Assembly: GCF_037963145.1 (NCBI RefSeq)
Contig: NZ_CP150144.1
Span: 930,001 to 994,000, forward strand
Reading direction: 5' to 3'
Origin: Oceanobacillus sp. FSL K6-2867
GTDB taxonomy: Bacteria; Bacillota; Bacilli; Bacillales; Amphibacillaceae
DNA: 64,000 nucleotides
Positions 47,895-58,177 of this stretch are shown here, one piece after another. The translations under genes were made by a program, and so were the position numbers. Every line of letters starts with the position of its first letter. The stretch's first letter is position 1. Below the pieces are notes generated by a model. That model was not told the origin of the DNA. It was given only the letters and a program-made list of their open reading frames with translations, and did no database searches.

Positions 47895-48173
47895 AAAAAC
47901 ATCCCTTTTTTCACGATTTGTCTATAGCTTTACTTAGCTTTTACGATTGTTCATATGTTATTAGCTTTTTGTTGGAGGGATATTTTGGTTGAGACCTATT
48001 GACTGAGCAATTCGCAGTTGAAATAAATGAAGCGAAATATGTATGGATGGTTTAAACATTTTCTCATAGTACGTATCTTTCGAAGCTATCTTGGCCGGAG
48101 GTCTGTACAGCCTTAGCAAACAGAGAATCCATCGAATTTTATATCTGTTACAAACTAATTTCCTCAATTTACA
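47895..48173. other. intergenic stretch before clpE 3' end
   Basis: Nothing with a start and ribosome site. 48000-48160 has higher G+C and gives short open frames on both strands but no recognisable protein; it could be a worn insertion-element fragment. Confidence 0.3.
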
Positions 48174-48206
48174 CAAAAAAACCCGCTGCAAACTCGCAGC
48201 GGATTT
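48174..48206 (-). terminator. terminator of clpE
   Basis: CCGCTGC / GCAGCGG stem with a T7 run on the minus strand, starting 16 bases after the stop. Confidence 0.9.
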
Positions 48207-48217
48207 CATTTCAGTTA

Positions 48218-50356
48218 TTATTTTTTCTGAACAACAATCTCTTGATTAACAGCATTAACTTGAACCTGTTCGATTGTTTCTTCTTCTAAAATGAGATCTG
48301 TTAATTGATCCTCAATTTTATCCTGGATGACGCGGCGTAGTGGTCTTGCACCGAATCTTGGATCATAGCCCTGCTTAACTAGCTCCTGTTTCGCTTCGTC
48401 CGTAATTGTAATGTGAATATTAATTTCTGCAATCGTTTCTTCAAGCTCTTTTAGCATTAGATCAACAATCTGTAATAGATCTTTTTCTGCTAGCTCATTA
48501 AAGTTAACAATCGCATCGAAACGGTTCAGGAATTCTGGTTTAAAATAGTTACTTAGGTTTTCCAATGTTGATACCGATTCATGACGATCGCTATTAAAGC
48601 CAACATTGACTGTTTTTACACCAGTTCCTGCGTTACTTGTCATAATAATCACAGTTTCTTTGAAGCTGACCTTTCTGCCATGTGAATCGGTTAAATGACC
48701 GTCCTCCATGATTTGCAGGAACATATTCTGTACGTCTGGATGTGCTTTTTCAATTTCATCCAAAAGCAGGATAGAATATGGATTGCGACGTACACGCTCA
48801 GTTAGTTGTCCTGCTTCTTCGTGACCAACATAGCCTGGAGGTGAACCAATGATTTTAGACACGGCGTGTTTTTCCATGTACTCACTCATATCAATACGAA
48901 TCATCGAATCACGCGTACCGAATAATTCTTCTGCTAATACTTTTGTGAGTTCGGTTTTCCCTACACCAGTCGGTCCGACAAATAAGAAGGAACCAATTGG
49001 ACGATCTTTCGATTTTAGTCCTGCACGGCTGCGGCGGATTGCTTTAGCAACTTTATCAACTGCTTCATCCTGACCAATTACTTTCTTGCGCAGGTTTTCA
49101 GCAATATTTTTCATTTTTGTTTGCTCGTCTGCTTGCATTTTAGTTACTGGGATGCCTGTTTTTTCTTCCACAATTAATTGAATATCTGAAATATCGACGT
49201 CTAATATCTTTTCACCGTCGACCGCTTTTTCAACTTGTTTTTGTAATTGAATTTCCTGATATCTTAGATTCGCAGCACGTTCATAATCTTCTTTATCTGC
49301 CGCTTCTTGTTTCTCTTTGACTACCTCATCTAAGCGTTTCTGCAGAGACTCAGAATCTTTTTGAGCATTTGCAAGGTTTAGACGTGATCCAACCTCATCC
49401 ATCAAGTCGATTGCTTTATCTGGCAAGAAGCGATCTTGAATATAACGGCTTGAGAGGGTTACAAAGGCGCGTACAACCTCATCTGAATAGCGAACTTCAT
49501 GGAATGCTTCATAACGATCTTTAATTCCGTTTATGATTTGAATAGCATCTTCTTGTGATGGCTCATTAACAATGATTGGTTGCAGACGACGTTCAAGAGC
49601 TGCATCCTTTTCAATCTGACGGTATTCCTTCAATGTAGTTGCACCAATTAATTGAAGATCGCCGCGAGCTAGTGCCGGTTTCAGGATATTTCCTGCATCC
49701 ATTTGGGAACTTTCTGCAGTTCCAGCACCAACGATTAAATGAATCTCATCGATAAACAGGATAACATTGTCACGTGCTTGCAATTCTTCAATCAGTTTTT
49801 TCATGCGTTCTTCAAATTGTCCGCGAATTCCTGTGTTCGCTACAAGTGAAGCAACGTCAAGCAAGTAAATTTCCTTATTGAGCAGCTTTGCAGGTACGTT
49901 ACCTTCTACAATTTTAACTGCTAGTCCTTCTGCGATTGCTGTTTTACCAACACCCGGCTCACCAATAAGGACAGGATTATTTTTCGTTCTTCTATTTAAT
50001 GTTTCAATAACTCGTTTAATTTCTTTATCACGGCCGATTACAGAATCAATGCTGCCAGCACGTGCTGCATCATTTAGGTTTTTTGCTAATTGGTCAATTA
50101 AGCCATTCCCTTTTTTTGCTTTTTGTTTTGTTTGTGTTCCCGTTTTGCTTGCTCCATTACCTTGGAAGAAGTTATTTGAGAATGCTTCATTGAAATCCCC
50201 AAACGGAGAGTTTGAGAAAAAGTCATTTGAATTCATCATCTTCCCTTGAAGCTCTTGGAAACATGCAGCACATAAGTGCATTTCTACTCTTTGATTATTT
50301 ATCTGCATTTGCGCATTTATATTTGCTTCGTTAGTTCCACATTGTTGACATTTCAT
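48218..50356 (-). CDS. clpE: ATP-dependent protease ATPase ClpE
   Basis: 712 residues. The N-terminal zinc finger (CQQCG ... CAACF) marks ClpE. First AAA+ module: Walker A GEPGVGKT (about residue 137); UVR-like coiled linker [17 protein letters not shown] (about 365); second AAA+ module: Walker A GPTGVGKT, Walker [11 protein letters not shown]. No Clp-N repeats, as expected. It unfolds substrates for ClpP and disaggregates under heat stress. Two CtsR boxes overlap the promoter. Confidence 0.97.
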   Translation of the reverse strand: MKCQQCGTNEANINAQMQINNQRVEMHLCAACFQELQGKMMNSNDFFSNSPFGDFNEAFSNNFFQGNGASKTGTQTKQKAKKGNGLIDQLAKNLNDAARAGSIDSVIGRDKEIKRVIETLNRRTKNNPVLIGEPGVGKTAIAEGLAVKIVEGNVPAKLLNKEIYLLDVASLVANTGIRGQFEERMKKLIEELQARDNVILFIDEIHLIVGAGTAESSQMDAGNILKPALARGDLQLIGATTLKEYRQIEKDAALERRLQPIIVNEPSQEDAIQIINGIKDRYEAFHEVRYSDEVVRAFVTLSSRYIQDRFLPDKAIDLMDEVGSRLNLANAQKDSESLQKRLDEVVKEKQEAADKEDYERAANLRYQEIQLQKQVEKAVDGEKILDVDISDIQLIVEEKTGIPVTKMQADEQTKMKNIAENLRKKVIGQDEAVDKVAKAIRRSRAGLKSKDRPIGSFLFVGPTGVGKTELTKVLAEELFGTRDSMIRIDMSEYMEKHAVSKIIGSPPGYVGHEEAGQLTERVRRNPYSILLLDEIEKAHPDVQNMFLQIMEDGHLTDSHGRKVSFKETVIIMTSNAGTGVKTVNVGFNSDRHESVSTLENLSNYFKPEFLNRFDAIVNFNELAEKDLLQIVDLMLKELEETIAEINIHITITDEAKQELVKQGYDPRFGARPLRRVIQDKIEDQLTDLILEEETIEQVQVNAVNQEIVVQKK

Positions 50357-50402
50357 TTTCCATTCCTCCTTGGAAATATTCCATATCGTTCGCAGGTTTG
50401 AC

Positions 50403-50456
50403 TTTGACTATCTTTGACCTTAACTACATTATACTCTGACCTTTTTTGACTTTCAA
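50403..50456 (-). promoter_or_regulatory. clpE promoter with two CtsR operators
   Basis: Minus strand: TTGAAA (50456-50451), 17 nt, TATAAT (50433-50428). CtsR heptad pairs: AGTCAAA-AAA-GGTCAGA (50451-50435) and GGTCAAA-GAT-AGTCAAA (50419-50403, perfect), plus an extra AGTCAAA (50403-50397) overlapping the last by one base. The pairs flank the -10, as in class III heat-shock genes. Confidence 0.93.
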
Positions 50457-50527
50457 GTGTTTTGATTAATTTTTTTATAATAAAGGGAAAATCCCGACTA
50501 GTAATTAGCCGAGATCGTTGATATGCC

Positions 50528-52105
50528 TTATTTTATCGCTTCTCTTTGACGTAATTCTATACGTCTTATTTTTCCTGATGTTGTTTTCGGAAGCTCGTCC
50601 AGAAATTCAATTTCCCTTGGATATTTATATGGTGCTGTCAATGTTTTAACATGTTCTTGCAGTTCTTTGACCAATGCTGTTTCGTCTTGCTCAATATTAT
50701 CTTTTAATACGACAAATGCTTTAACAATACTTCCTCGAATCTCATCCGGACTTGCAACAACTGCACATTCTTGTACATACGGATGTTTGACCAAAGCATC
50801 CTCTACTTCAAATGGGCCAATCGTATAGCCAGAGCTAATAATAATATCATCGCTTCTTCCTTCGAACCAGAAATAGCCATCCTCATCTTTACGAGCTCTA
50901 TCTCCAGTTATATAGTAGTCACCGCGTCGGGAATGTTTTGTCCGTTCTATATCTTTATAATACTCCCTGAACAGGGCAGGACTATCTAATTTTACAGCAA
51001 TGTCGCCAACTTCATTTATTGAAACCAACTTCCCTTCTTCGTCAATAATTTCTACATCATTACCCGGGGTTGGCTTGCCCATCGATCCTGGTTTCACTTC
51101 CATTCCTTTCATTACTCCTAGCAGTAATGTGTTTTCCGTTTGTCCATAACCGTCACGAACCATGATATTAAAATACTTGCGAAATACATCAATAACCTCT
51201 ACATTTAATGGTTCACCTGCAGAAACAGCACTTCTCAAAGTCGAAAGATCATATTCTCCAATTGCATCTACTTTTGCCATCATCCGATATTCTGTTGGGG
51301 TACAGCATAGGACATTAATTTCTTGCATCTCTAATATGCTTAAATACTTCTGAGCATCAAATTTTCCGTGATAAACATAGCCGGTTGCTCCTGTACCAAG
51401 CACGGATAAAAAAGGAGTCCATATCCATTTCTGCCACCCTGGTCCTGCTGTTGCCCATACTTTATCTCCCTCATTAATAGAAAGCCAGTGCTCTGGAGCA
51501 GTCCTTAAATGCGCATAGCCCCAACCATGTGTATGGACAACACCTTTTGGACTTCCTGTTGTTCCAGAGGTATAGGAAATAAAGGCAATATCATCCTTCG
51601 TTGTCGGTGCAATCTCTAGTACATCAGATTGCTGTTCTCGAAGTTCATCTAAAAAATAGAAGTCCTCTTTAGGCTCACCAACAACAAATTTAATTAAATC
51701 TTCGTATTCATCGATATCTTTATATTGGTCTACAAAAGGATAATAACTAATAATTCCTCGTACTTCTCCATGATCTACACGGTATTGCAAGTCTTTTGTT
51801 TTAAGCATCTCAGAGCTTGGAATTACAACAATCCCTAATTTAATCGCTGCCAAATACGCTTCATAAGCTTCGATTAGCCGAGGGATCGTAATAAGTATCT
51901 TATCCCCTTGCCTTAATCCTTTTTCAAGAAGGGTGTTACCTATTTTATTGACGTTTTTCATTAATTGTTCGTAGGTCACTTCTTTTGTATGACCGGCTTC
52001 CTCTTCCCATATCAATGCTGATCGTTCTGTATCTATTGCGTACTTTTCCATTTCCATTACAATATTATAATCCATTGGAGCGATTAGATCTTTCCAATTC
52101 ACCAT
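50528..52105 (-). CDS. acyl-CoA synthetase (MbcS-like)
   Basis: 525 residues of the AMP-forming family: P-loop YTSGTTGSPKG (about 170), YGQTE (A5), TGDRARKDEDGYFWFEGRSDD (A7-A8 hinge) and C-terminal PKTTSGKIRR with the A10 lysine. Overall closest in look to Bacillus short- and branched-chain acyl-CoA ligases (MbcS) rather than acetyl-CoA synthetase. Activates carboxylic acids as adenylates, then thioesters. No partner gene adjacent. GGGAGGGGAT precedes the ATG. Confidence 0.88.
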   Translation of the reverse strand: MVNWKDLIAPMDYNIVMEMEKYAIDTERSALIWEEEAGHTKEVTYEQLMKNVNKIGNTLLEKGLRQGDKILITIPRLIEAYEAYLAAIKLGIVVIPSSEMLKTKDLQYRVDHGEVRGIISYYPFVDQYKDIDEYEDLIKFVVGEPKEDFYFLDELREQQSDVLEIAPTTKDDIAFISYTSGTTGSPKGVVHTHGWGYAHLRTAPEHWLSINEGDKVWATAGPGWQKWIWTPFLSVLGTGATGYVYHGKFDAQKYLSILEMQEINVLCCTPTEYRMMAKVDAIGEYDLSTLRSAVSAGEPLNVEVIDVFRKYFNIMVRDGYGQTENTLLLGVMKGMEVKPGSMGKPTPGNDVEIIDEEGKLVSINEVGDIAVKLDSPALFREYYKDIERTKHSRRGDYYITGDRARKDEDGYFWFEGRSDDIIISSGYTIGPFEVEDALVKHPYVQECAVVASPDEIRGSIVKAFVVLKDNIEQDETALVKELQEHVKTLTAPYKYPREIEFLDELPKTTSGKIRRIELRQREAIK

Positions 52106-52485
52106 GTATCCCCTCCCATAATAATTATTTTCATTGTAACAAATAATTGTGAATATTTATATAAGTAAAAATTGAGGTTTATCGTTTAAAATTTTTCTCT
52201 TTTTGTGAAACCCATAAAAACTTTGTCCAGATTCTCATTTTAAATACTGCAAACTGCGAATAACGCTCTATCTCTGTAATTACTTTGCTTTTCCGTTTTT
52301 TTGATGCAGCATTGATTTCTGCCTTCCTTAGCTTTAGATTAATGAATGCTTGTTCTTTGGAAAAAACTTGTACCCAATCCTTTATAATGTTTTTTTTGCA
52401 AAATATAAAGAAAGACCAAATCGACTGTACGATTTGATCTTTAAGTTGATATTATATATAAACTTCGAACTAACTGCCAAGGTTT
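52106..52485 (-). other. gene-poor stretch with a possible gene tail
   Basis: On the minus strand 52400-52179 is open for some 70 codons and reads as a basic, helical C-terminal segment (KEQAFINLKLRKAEINAAS...), but no start codon or ribosome site is present. I do not recognise it. The remainder is A/T-rich. Confidence 0.3.
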
Positions 52486-52690
52486 GAGTAAGCCCCGCCG
52501 TCCGGGATCGCTTCGGGCGAATGCTTTCCGTGGGCACGGCTTCAGCTTCTCCGGAAGAAAACCACTTTCTGTGAGTCTTCAGACACGTGCTGTTCCCACA
52601 GGACAAGGAATGCTTCGTCAGCATTTACATCGCACGAAGAAAATTGGTTTTATTTTCGAGGAGTCACCACCCTCCGCTCACCAGGACTGG
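52486..52690. repeat. GC-rich dispersed intergenic repeat 1
   Basis: High G+C island in an A/T-rich gap. It carries GGGCACGGCTTCAGCTTCTC, GTCTTCAGACACGTGCTGTT and CCCACAGGACAAGGAATGCT, wording typical of the ~150-bp non-coding repeats scattered in Bacillaceae. No gene. Confidence 0.6.
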
Positions 52691-52749
52691 TTAGAATACA
52701 GTACTGTTTCTATTTTTTAAACCATGTTATTTATAGTGAACCAATACTA

Positions 52750-52880
52750 GCGCAGGAAATATACGTAGACTCCTGCGGAAGGAAGGGCATCGGTGAGACT
52801 ACGCAGTGCGATAGCACAAGGAGGCTCACCAGCCCCCTAAGGTGCGCGAAGTGTATTTCCGGAGCGGTATACGCTTAATC
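52750..52880. repeat. GC-rich dispersed intergenic repeat 2
   Basis: Begins near GCAGGAAATATACGTAGACT and ends near TGTATTTCCGGAGCGGTATA, with GTAGACTCCTGCGG and GGAGGCTCACCAGCCCCC inside. Same general class as repeat 1, reading in the opposite orientation. Outer ggaaataTAC/GTgtatttcc words pair. Confidence 0.6.
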
Positions 52881-52923
52881 CATAATTGACACTGGTTCGG
52901 AGTTTCTTTCAACTGTAATTCCG

Positions 52924-53715
52924 CTAAAGTCCAAACATTCCATTTGGAAGCATATCATTTAATAGTAATTCATCAAGGCTTTTGAACGTATAGCCTTGTT
53001 TTTTCAATTCTTGGATGACTTGTTCGAGTGCTTGGGCATTGTCTGATGACACTGCGTGAAGCAGTATAATTGCACCTGGATGCATCTGCTTCATTATTTG
53101 CTCATAAGCATACTCCCAGCCTTTTTGATCTGCCACTTTCCAATCAGCAAAGGCAAGCGACCAAAACACATGAATTAATCCCAGTTCATTTGACCATCGC
53201 AATGTATTTTCATTAAAAACACCTCGGGGCGGACGAAGAAACTTAATTTCCTTTTGATCTGTTAATTCTGCTACAGATTCCTCTAGGGTTTCTAATTCCT
53301 TTTTAATTGACTCTTTATTCATAATCGTAAAGTCAGGATGATGGTAAGAATGATTTCCAATAATATGTCCCTCATCAACCATCCGTTTCACAAGTTCTGG
53401 TTCACTTTCCACATAATGCCCAGTTATGAAAAATGTTGCCGGTACCTCTTCCTTCTTCAGAACTTCCAAAATATCCGCTGTATACCCTTGCTCATATCCA
53501 TTATCAAAAGTAAGGTAAATATTTTTTTCACCTGAATCATCTACATAATAGGCGCCGTATTGATCAAGCAACTCCTTATAACGGCCAATTTCGGGAATTT
53601 TGTGATCGGTATTTTTTTTATATCCCCAGCCAAATGCACTGGTAGTTCCCGGCTCCATAAAGCAAATGAAAAAGGCAAGAAAAACGATGATTGATTTTAA
53701 CGTAAATTTCCGCAT
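52924..53715 (-). CDS. pdaA: peptidoglycan N-acetylmuramic acid deacetylase PdaA
   Basis: 263 residues, identical in length to B. subtilis PdaA. Signal peptide in residues 1-28. NodB domain: TFDNGYEQGYT (catalytic Asp), zinc histidines in GNHSYHHPDF, RPPRG, and LLHAVSSDN near the end. It acts in the spore cortex, making muramic-delta-lactam needed for germination. Expected to be expressed in the forespore; no operon partners. Confidence 0.95.
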   Translation of the reverse strand: MRKFTLKSIIVFLAFFICFMEPGTTSAFGWGYKKNTDHKIPEIGRYKELLDQYGAYYVDDSGEKNIYLTFDNGYEQGYTADILEVLKKEEVPATFFITGHYVESEPELVKRMVDEGHIIGNHSYHHPDFTIMNKESIKKELETLEESVAELTDQKEIKFLRPPRGVFNENTLRWSNELGLIHVFWSLAFADWKVADQKGWEYAYEQIMKQMHPGAIILLHAVSSDNAQALEQVIQELKKQGYTFKSLDELLLNDMLPNGMFGL

Positions 53716-53935
53716 AACAACCCACCTAGTTTTTTCTTACCTTTTCCTATGTGCTATTTAATTATTCACTTTGCCACGCATTAACGAACTGTAATCATCT
53801 TTAAACACGATGGTACCAAAACTAAAAATCAAGGGTGCTCTGTGTTATATACTCTTGGTAAAAAACACCCCTTAAATTGCTGATTCTGTTCAACTAACAT
53901 TCAATTTGTAAACTCCAATTGAATGCAGTTTCACC

Positions 53936-55246
53936 TTACAAAATAAGTGCTGCTATCCATCCAAATATAAATAACGGAATATTATAATGGAGGAAGGTCG
54001 GCACACAAGTATCCCATATATGGTGATGCTTTCCGTCTGCATTCAGACCAGATGTAGGTCCAAGTGTGCTGTCCGATGCAGGAGAACCTGCGTCCCCAAG
54101 TGCTCCCGCTGTTCCAATTAATGCCGCAGTTGCCATTGGCGAAAATCCAGCAGCAATACAAATTGGTACATACAAAGCTGCAATAATTGGAATCGTTCCA
54201 AATGAAGAACCAATCCCCATTGTGATTAATAAGCCAACTAATAATAAAATAAAGGCAATAAGTACTTTATTGTTGTTTAAATAGCCAGAACTCAATTCAA
54301 CAAGCGCTTCTACCGCTCCTGTTTCATTTAGAACCTCTCCATATCCTGATGCGACAAGCATAACAAATGCGATTGTTCCCATCATGCCAATTCCTTCTGT
54401 CATCACCTTGTCACCTTTTTTAAAGGGGATAACGAAGAATAAAAACATAAGCACAAGTCCAGTTAAGGCACCTGCGATAAGGTTTTGGGTAACCAGCTGT
54501 ACAGCTAATGCGCCCAAAATAGCTATTATTGTAAACAAATGCTGCTTATTAAATGGGACGCTCTCTGTCGTTGCGGTTGTCATTGTAGATTCTGTTCCAC
54601 CAGCTCCAGGTATTGCATCTCTATCTTTTCGATAAGTAATAAAAATAGCGATAAATAAGCCAACAATCATCCCGCTTCCTGGGATAAGCATCGCTAGTGA
54701 TACTTCGTTCTCAGTAATAAAAGTGCCATTTTGTATCATGCCTTCTTCTATAATTCCTTGAAAGAGAAGCCCAAATCCTGCTGGTATCATAATGTATGGA
54801 GCTTTTAAACCAAAGGTTAGGGCTGATGCCACAGCACGACGGTCTAAACGCATTTCATCAAATAATTTTAATAAAGGCGGTATTAAAATTGGAATAAAAG
54901 CAATATGCACTGGCACTGCGTTTTGTGATAAACATGCAACTCCGGCTATTGCAAGTACCAGCATTGTTTTCTTACCTGTCAATTTGCGAATTAAAAAATT
55001 CACTAAAATCGTTGTAATGCCGGTATAACTAATTGCAACAGCAAACGCACCTAGAAGAATATAACTCAATGCAGTATTCGATGCTGCCCCCATTCCACTT
55101 ACCATCATTTCAATTGAATCTACCAGACTTAATCCGGCCATTAATCCTGCTACAATCGACGCAGCAATAATGGCTATAATTACGTTCACGCGCAGTAAAC
55201 ATAAAATTGTCATTACAAGCACGGAAACAATTACAATCCATTCCAT
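53936..55246 (-). CDS. YuiF-type Na+/H+ antiporter family protein
   Basis: 436 residues, about 11-12 helices. GSSFGTIPIIAALYVPI and GALGDAGSPASDSTLGPTSG are the paired conserved loops of the NhaC-like ion-transporter superfamily; the N-terminus fits the Na_H_antiport_2 domain. AGGGGGAAGC is 6 nt before the ATG. In B. subtilis the homologue YuiF is proposed to be an amino-acid transporter, so the substrate is not settled. Confidence 0.85.
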   Translation of the reverse strand: MEWIVIVSVLVMTILCLLRVNVIIAIIAASIVAGLMAGLSLVDSIEMMVSGMGAASNTALSYILLGAFAVAISYTGITTILVNFLIRKLTGKKTMLVLAIAGVACLSQNAVPVHIAFIPILIPPLLKLFDEMRLDRRAVASALTFGLKAPYIMIPAGFGLLFQGIIEEGMIQNGTFITENEVSLAMLIPGSGMIVGLFIAIFITYRKDRDAIPGAGGTESTMTTATTESVPFNKQHLFTIIAILGALAVQLVTQNLIAGALTGLVLMFLFFVIPFKKGDKVMTEGIGMMGTIAFVMLVASGYGEVLNETGAVEALVELSSGYLNNNKVLIAFILLLVGLLITMGIGSSFGTIPIIAALYVPICIAAGFSPMATAALIGTAGALGDAGSPASDSTLGPTSGLNADGKHHHIWDTCVPTFLHYNIPLFIFGWIAALIL

Positions 55247-55349
55247 CTCAAGCTTCCCCCTATGTTCTTATCTATGTTGTGTCATTGAATTTAACTTTAA
55301 TACTTTAATATGATAAAGCATTAAAACGGATTTTTCAACCCTTTTATGA

Positions 55350-55382
55350 AAATAAAATACCCTGTAAATAAATTCACAGGGC
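55350..55382 (-). terminator. terminator of yfkD
   Basis: CCCTGTGAA / TTTACAGGG on the minus strand followed by TATTTTATTTTC. Confidence 0.8.
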
Positions 55383-55388
55383 TTGTAA

Positions 55389-56183
55389 CTATTTTAATTG
55401 GAATGAAAAGGATACATGATCCTGAACGGGAATCCAAGCACCAATCCCTTGCTTCGTAACATTTTTAACTACTAGGGATTTCTTCGAGCCTTTTAACTGA
55501 AGATAAACTTCTCCAAAAGTAACCTGCCCTTTTTCATTCACTGCAGGAGCAAATGCTTGCAAAGTTCCATTTTTCTTAGCTGGTATTGCATAGGAATTAT
55601 CTTTCTTCGTATTTTTGCCGATTATCGTCTGATAAGAAAGTGGAAGTTTTGTTTTTTCCTTTGATTTAAGCAGCATCATTTTTTTAACATCTTCCGGATT
55701 TGTAATTTTATTGGTTAAGGCACCTTTAATTTCCTTTTCTTCCTGTTGAATATAATTCATATTTTGTGGCGCTTCCTCACCATAATTACTCAATTCATTT
55801 GTGTTGATTGGCTGGTATTCCCAATTGATATTTGATTCATCTGATTGATAATTTAACGGCCAGCGTCCAAGATAGACCATTCCCCGGTAACCGATAGCCA
55901 CCGGTGAAGGCTTTAATGATGTTTCATTTAGCATTTTAATCAGGTCAGGGTTTTCAACAGGTATGGATAATGCGTCAAGCAATTCCTGGGTTAGTTCGCT
56001 TGGCTCAATGACTTCCTGGTCCTCTGTTGAATTTGGAAACGTATTTTCTTTCGCTATATTCAACACATGGTTTGGAATTTCAACAGCGTCCTCTGACTTT
56101 TTGGCAGCCGATCCGACCGATGGGAAAAGCATACTTAATAAGAAAGCAATTATGACAAACTTGGTCATTTTATTTAATTTCAT
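55389..56183 (-). CDS. yfkD: YfkD-family exported protein
   Basis: 264 residues from ATG 56183 (AAAGGA about 10 nt upstream). Signal peptide residues 1-27 (MTKFVIIAFLLSMLFPSVGS). Mature part has IPNHVLNIAKENTFPNSTEDQ and GYRGMVYLGRWPLNY, the familiar YfkD text. Length equals B. subtilis YfkD. Function unknown; pdaA, yfkH and yfkJ are also neighbours in B. subtilis. Confidence 0.9.
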   Translation of the reverse strand: MKLNKMTKFVIIAFLLSMLFPSVGSAAKKSEDAVEIPNHVLNIAKENTFPNSTEDQEVIEPSELTQELLDALSIPVENPDLIKMLNETSLKPSPVAIGYRGMVYLGRWPLNYQSDESNINWEYQPINTNELSNYGEEAPQNMNYIQQEEKEIKGALTNKITNPEDVKKMMLLKSKEKTKLPLSYQTIIGKNTKKDNSYAIPAKKNGTLQAFAPAVNEKGQVTFGEVYLQLKGSKKSLVVKNVTKQGIGAWIPVQDHVSFSFQLK

Positions 56184-56341
56184 GTTTCCCATTCCTTTCT
56201 TTTTCCCTATTTTTTTCGGTTGAGAAGGAATTTATACATTACTTAACGAAATTGCCTAAATTACTTTCTGCTTTTTTTCTTTTCATCCTATTCATGTTCC
56301 AGCTGCACTAAAAAAGGCTGCCCAAGATTGAGCAACCCTAC

Positions 56342-57025
56342 CTAAACAAACCGACTATATCTTTTTTCTAACCGTTCTTGTAAAACGCCAATTAATATAC
56401 ATATTGGCCAATAGATGAGTGCTACAAGGACATACATTGTCATCGCATCAAATTCTCTTCCTGCTACAATCTGTGTCTTCTGAAACAGCTCTGGAACAGT
56501 AATTACGGCCGCTAATGATGTAGCTTTTACAATGTCCATAAACACATTCGTGAGTGGTGGGATTGCAATCCTTGTTGCTTGAGGAAGGATGATTTTTCGC
56601 AGTGTTGTCCAGTATGGCATATTCAATGCCTTTGCTGATTCCCATTGTCCAGTATCAATACTATTAAGCGAAGCCCTGTCCACTTCAGCAATATATGCCG
56701 CACTATTCAGCCCAAAACCAATAATAGCTGCTGCTGTTGCTGTGAATTGAATACCAACTACCGGCAGACCAAAATAAAGTATAAAAAGAAATACGAGCAT
56801 TGGTGTACCACGCATAAAGGAAATATAAATCCGTGCTGGAAGCCGTAACAGTCCATGTTTAGAACCTCTGGCTAAAGCCAGGAACAGGCCTAACACAAGG
56901 CCTATACCCATACCAGCTATTGACACAATCAATGTCATTGGTAATCCTTCCAGGACGAAAGGCAGATTTTTAATGGCTAATTCAATATCAAATAATCCTC
57001 CAAAATCAAACCCATTAAAGTTCAT
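56342..57025 (-). CDS. polar amino-acid ABC transporter permease
   Basis: 227 residues, five helices. The HisM-type EAA loop is present (SAKALNMPYWTTLRKIILPQA, with LNMP in place of the usual LG/SM). Forms the membrane channel for the binding protein encoded 22 bases upstream. AGGGGAATTG precedes the ATG. No ATPase gene follows, so the ATPase must be shared or lie elsewhere. Confidence 0.92.
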   Translation of the reverse strand: MNFNGFDFGGLFDIELAIKNLPFVLEGLPMTLIVSIAGMGIGLVLGLFLALARGSKHGLLRLPARIYISFMRGTPMLVFLFILYFGLPVVGIQFTATAAAIIGFGLNSAAYIAEVDRASLNSIDTGQWESAKALNMPYWTTLRKIILPQATRIAIPPLTNVFMDIVKATSLAAVITVPELFQKTQIVAGREFDAMTMYVLVALIYWPICILIGVLQERLEKRYSRFV

Positions 57026-57047
57026 TTATCAATTCCCCTTATAAGCC

Positions 57048-57908
57048 CTACAGATCAAGACCCTCTATTTCTTCAATATCGCCTTCTGGCTTCTCTGAAG
57101 CATCTTCCTCATAAAATTGGATTGCTAGCTCTGATAACGTTCCATCTTCACGCATCTCTTTCAATACACGGTTAATTTCTTCCGTTAGTTTATCCGCACC
57201 TTTTGGTATAACAACCGCCTGTTCAGTTGGATGGAATTTTAATGTTGGATGCAAATGCAAATCGAAATCAGGAAATGCTGCGACACCAAATTTCGTTAAA
57301 TAATAGTCATTAATAACAACATCAGTACGCGCATTGCTGACATCGCTTAAATAAGCCTCATTTGGAGCGTTTCCATATGTCACAACTTCCGCACCAAAAT
57401 GCTCGGCAATTTGACTGTAAATTGTCGTTGCTCCACCACCTGCTTTTTTGCCTTTTAAATCTTCCAATGATTCGATTCCGGAATTATCGGATTCACGAAC
57501 TGCCATTGTTGAGTAGGAATACTTATAAGGCTCACTGAAATCGAACTCTTTTTTTCTTGAATCGGTCGGTTCGATATCATTCGCTGCCACATCAATTCTT
57601 CCACTTTGAATTGCTGGAAGCATACTGTCAATCCCCATTATCTCAAAGCTTACTTCAAGATCTAAACGTTCTGCGATTTCACGCATTACTTCCACATCAT
57701 AACCTGTTAATTCATCGTTCTCATCGTAATAGGATGCAGCAATTAATGTACCGGAAGTTCCGACTACAAGCTCACCTGCATCTTGAATCGCTTCCCATCT
57801 TTCATCTGATGAATTTTCCCCTGCTGTATCTCCAGAATTGCCACATGCACTTAGCACAGCAATCATAACTAAAGCTAAAAGCATTAAAGATAACTTAAGC
57901 TTTTTCAC
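57048..57908 (-). CDS. amino-acid ABC transporter substrate-binding lipoprotein
   Basis: 286 residues from GTG 57908 (AAAGGGGTGC 6 nt upstream). Lipobox LSAC (C about residue 22) anchors it outside the membrane. SBP family 3: ELVVGTSGTLIAASYYDEN, GYDVEVMREIAERL, DVAANDIEPTDSRKKEFDFS, which resembles cystine/diaminopimelate-type binders (TcyA, YckB) more than glutamine binders. Pairs with the permease downstream. The acidic tail (EEDASEKPEGDIEEIEG) is unusual. Confidence 0.9.
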   Translation of the reverse strand: MKKLKLSLMLLALVMIAVLSACGNSGDTAGENSSDERWEAIQDAGELVVGTSGTLIAASYYDENDELTGYDVEVMREIAERLDLEVSFEIMGIDSMLPAIQSGRIDVAANDIEPTDSRKKEFDFSEPYKYSYSTMAVRESDNSGIESLEDLKGKKAGGGATTIYSQIAEHFGAEVVTYGNAPNEAYLSDVSNARTDVVINDYYLTKFGVAAFPDFDLHLHPTLKFHPTEQAVVIPKGADKLTEEINRVLKEMREDGTLSELAIQFYEEDASEKPEGDIEEIEGLDL

Positions 57909-58136
57909 CAAAAGCACCCCTTTGTTATATATAATTTTCAAATGCAATTGTAACAGAATTAAGTTGATAAAACAACGTAATGAATTCTGTTTTAAATGAT
58001 TTTACTAAAAAATTGTAACAATTAATCTGTTTCTATAAATTTATTTTTAGAAAACTAGCCATGCACCTAAAACTTTGGTGAATGGCTTAGTTGTACATAT
58101 GCAAAAAAGGAAAGTTTATTATTTGCAAAATTTATA

Positions 58137-58164
58137 TTGACTCTTGCCTCTTTGCTGATATAAT
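58137..58164 (+). promoter_or_regulatory. zosA promoter
   Basis: TTGACT (58137-58142), 16-nt spacer, TATAAT (58159-58164). Confidence 0.8.
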
Positions 58165-58177
58165 AATAAATATCTAA

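Noticed and set aside
47961..48209. 82-codon minus-strand frame after clpE
   Set aside because: It runs through the clpE terminator, lacks a ribosome site and has no recognisable domain.
58045..58078. Hairpin AGCCA..CACC/GGTG..TGGCT between the binding-protein gene and zosA
   Set aside because: Internal mismatches, no T-tract, and located in a divergent promoter region; role not evident.
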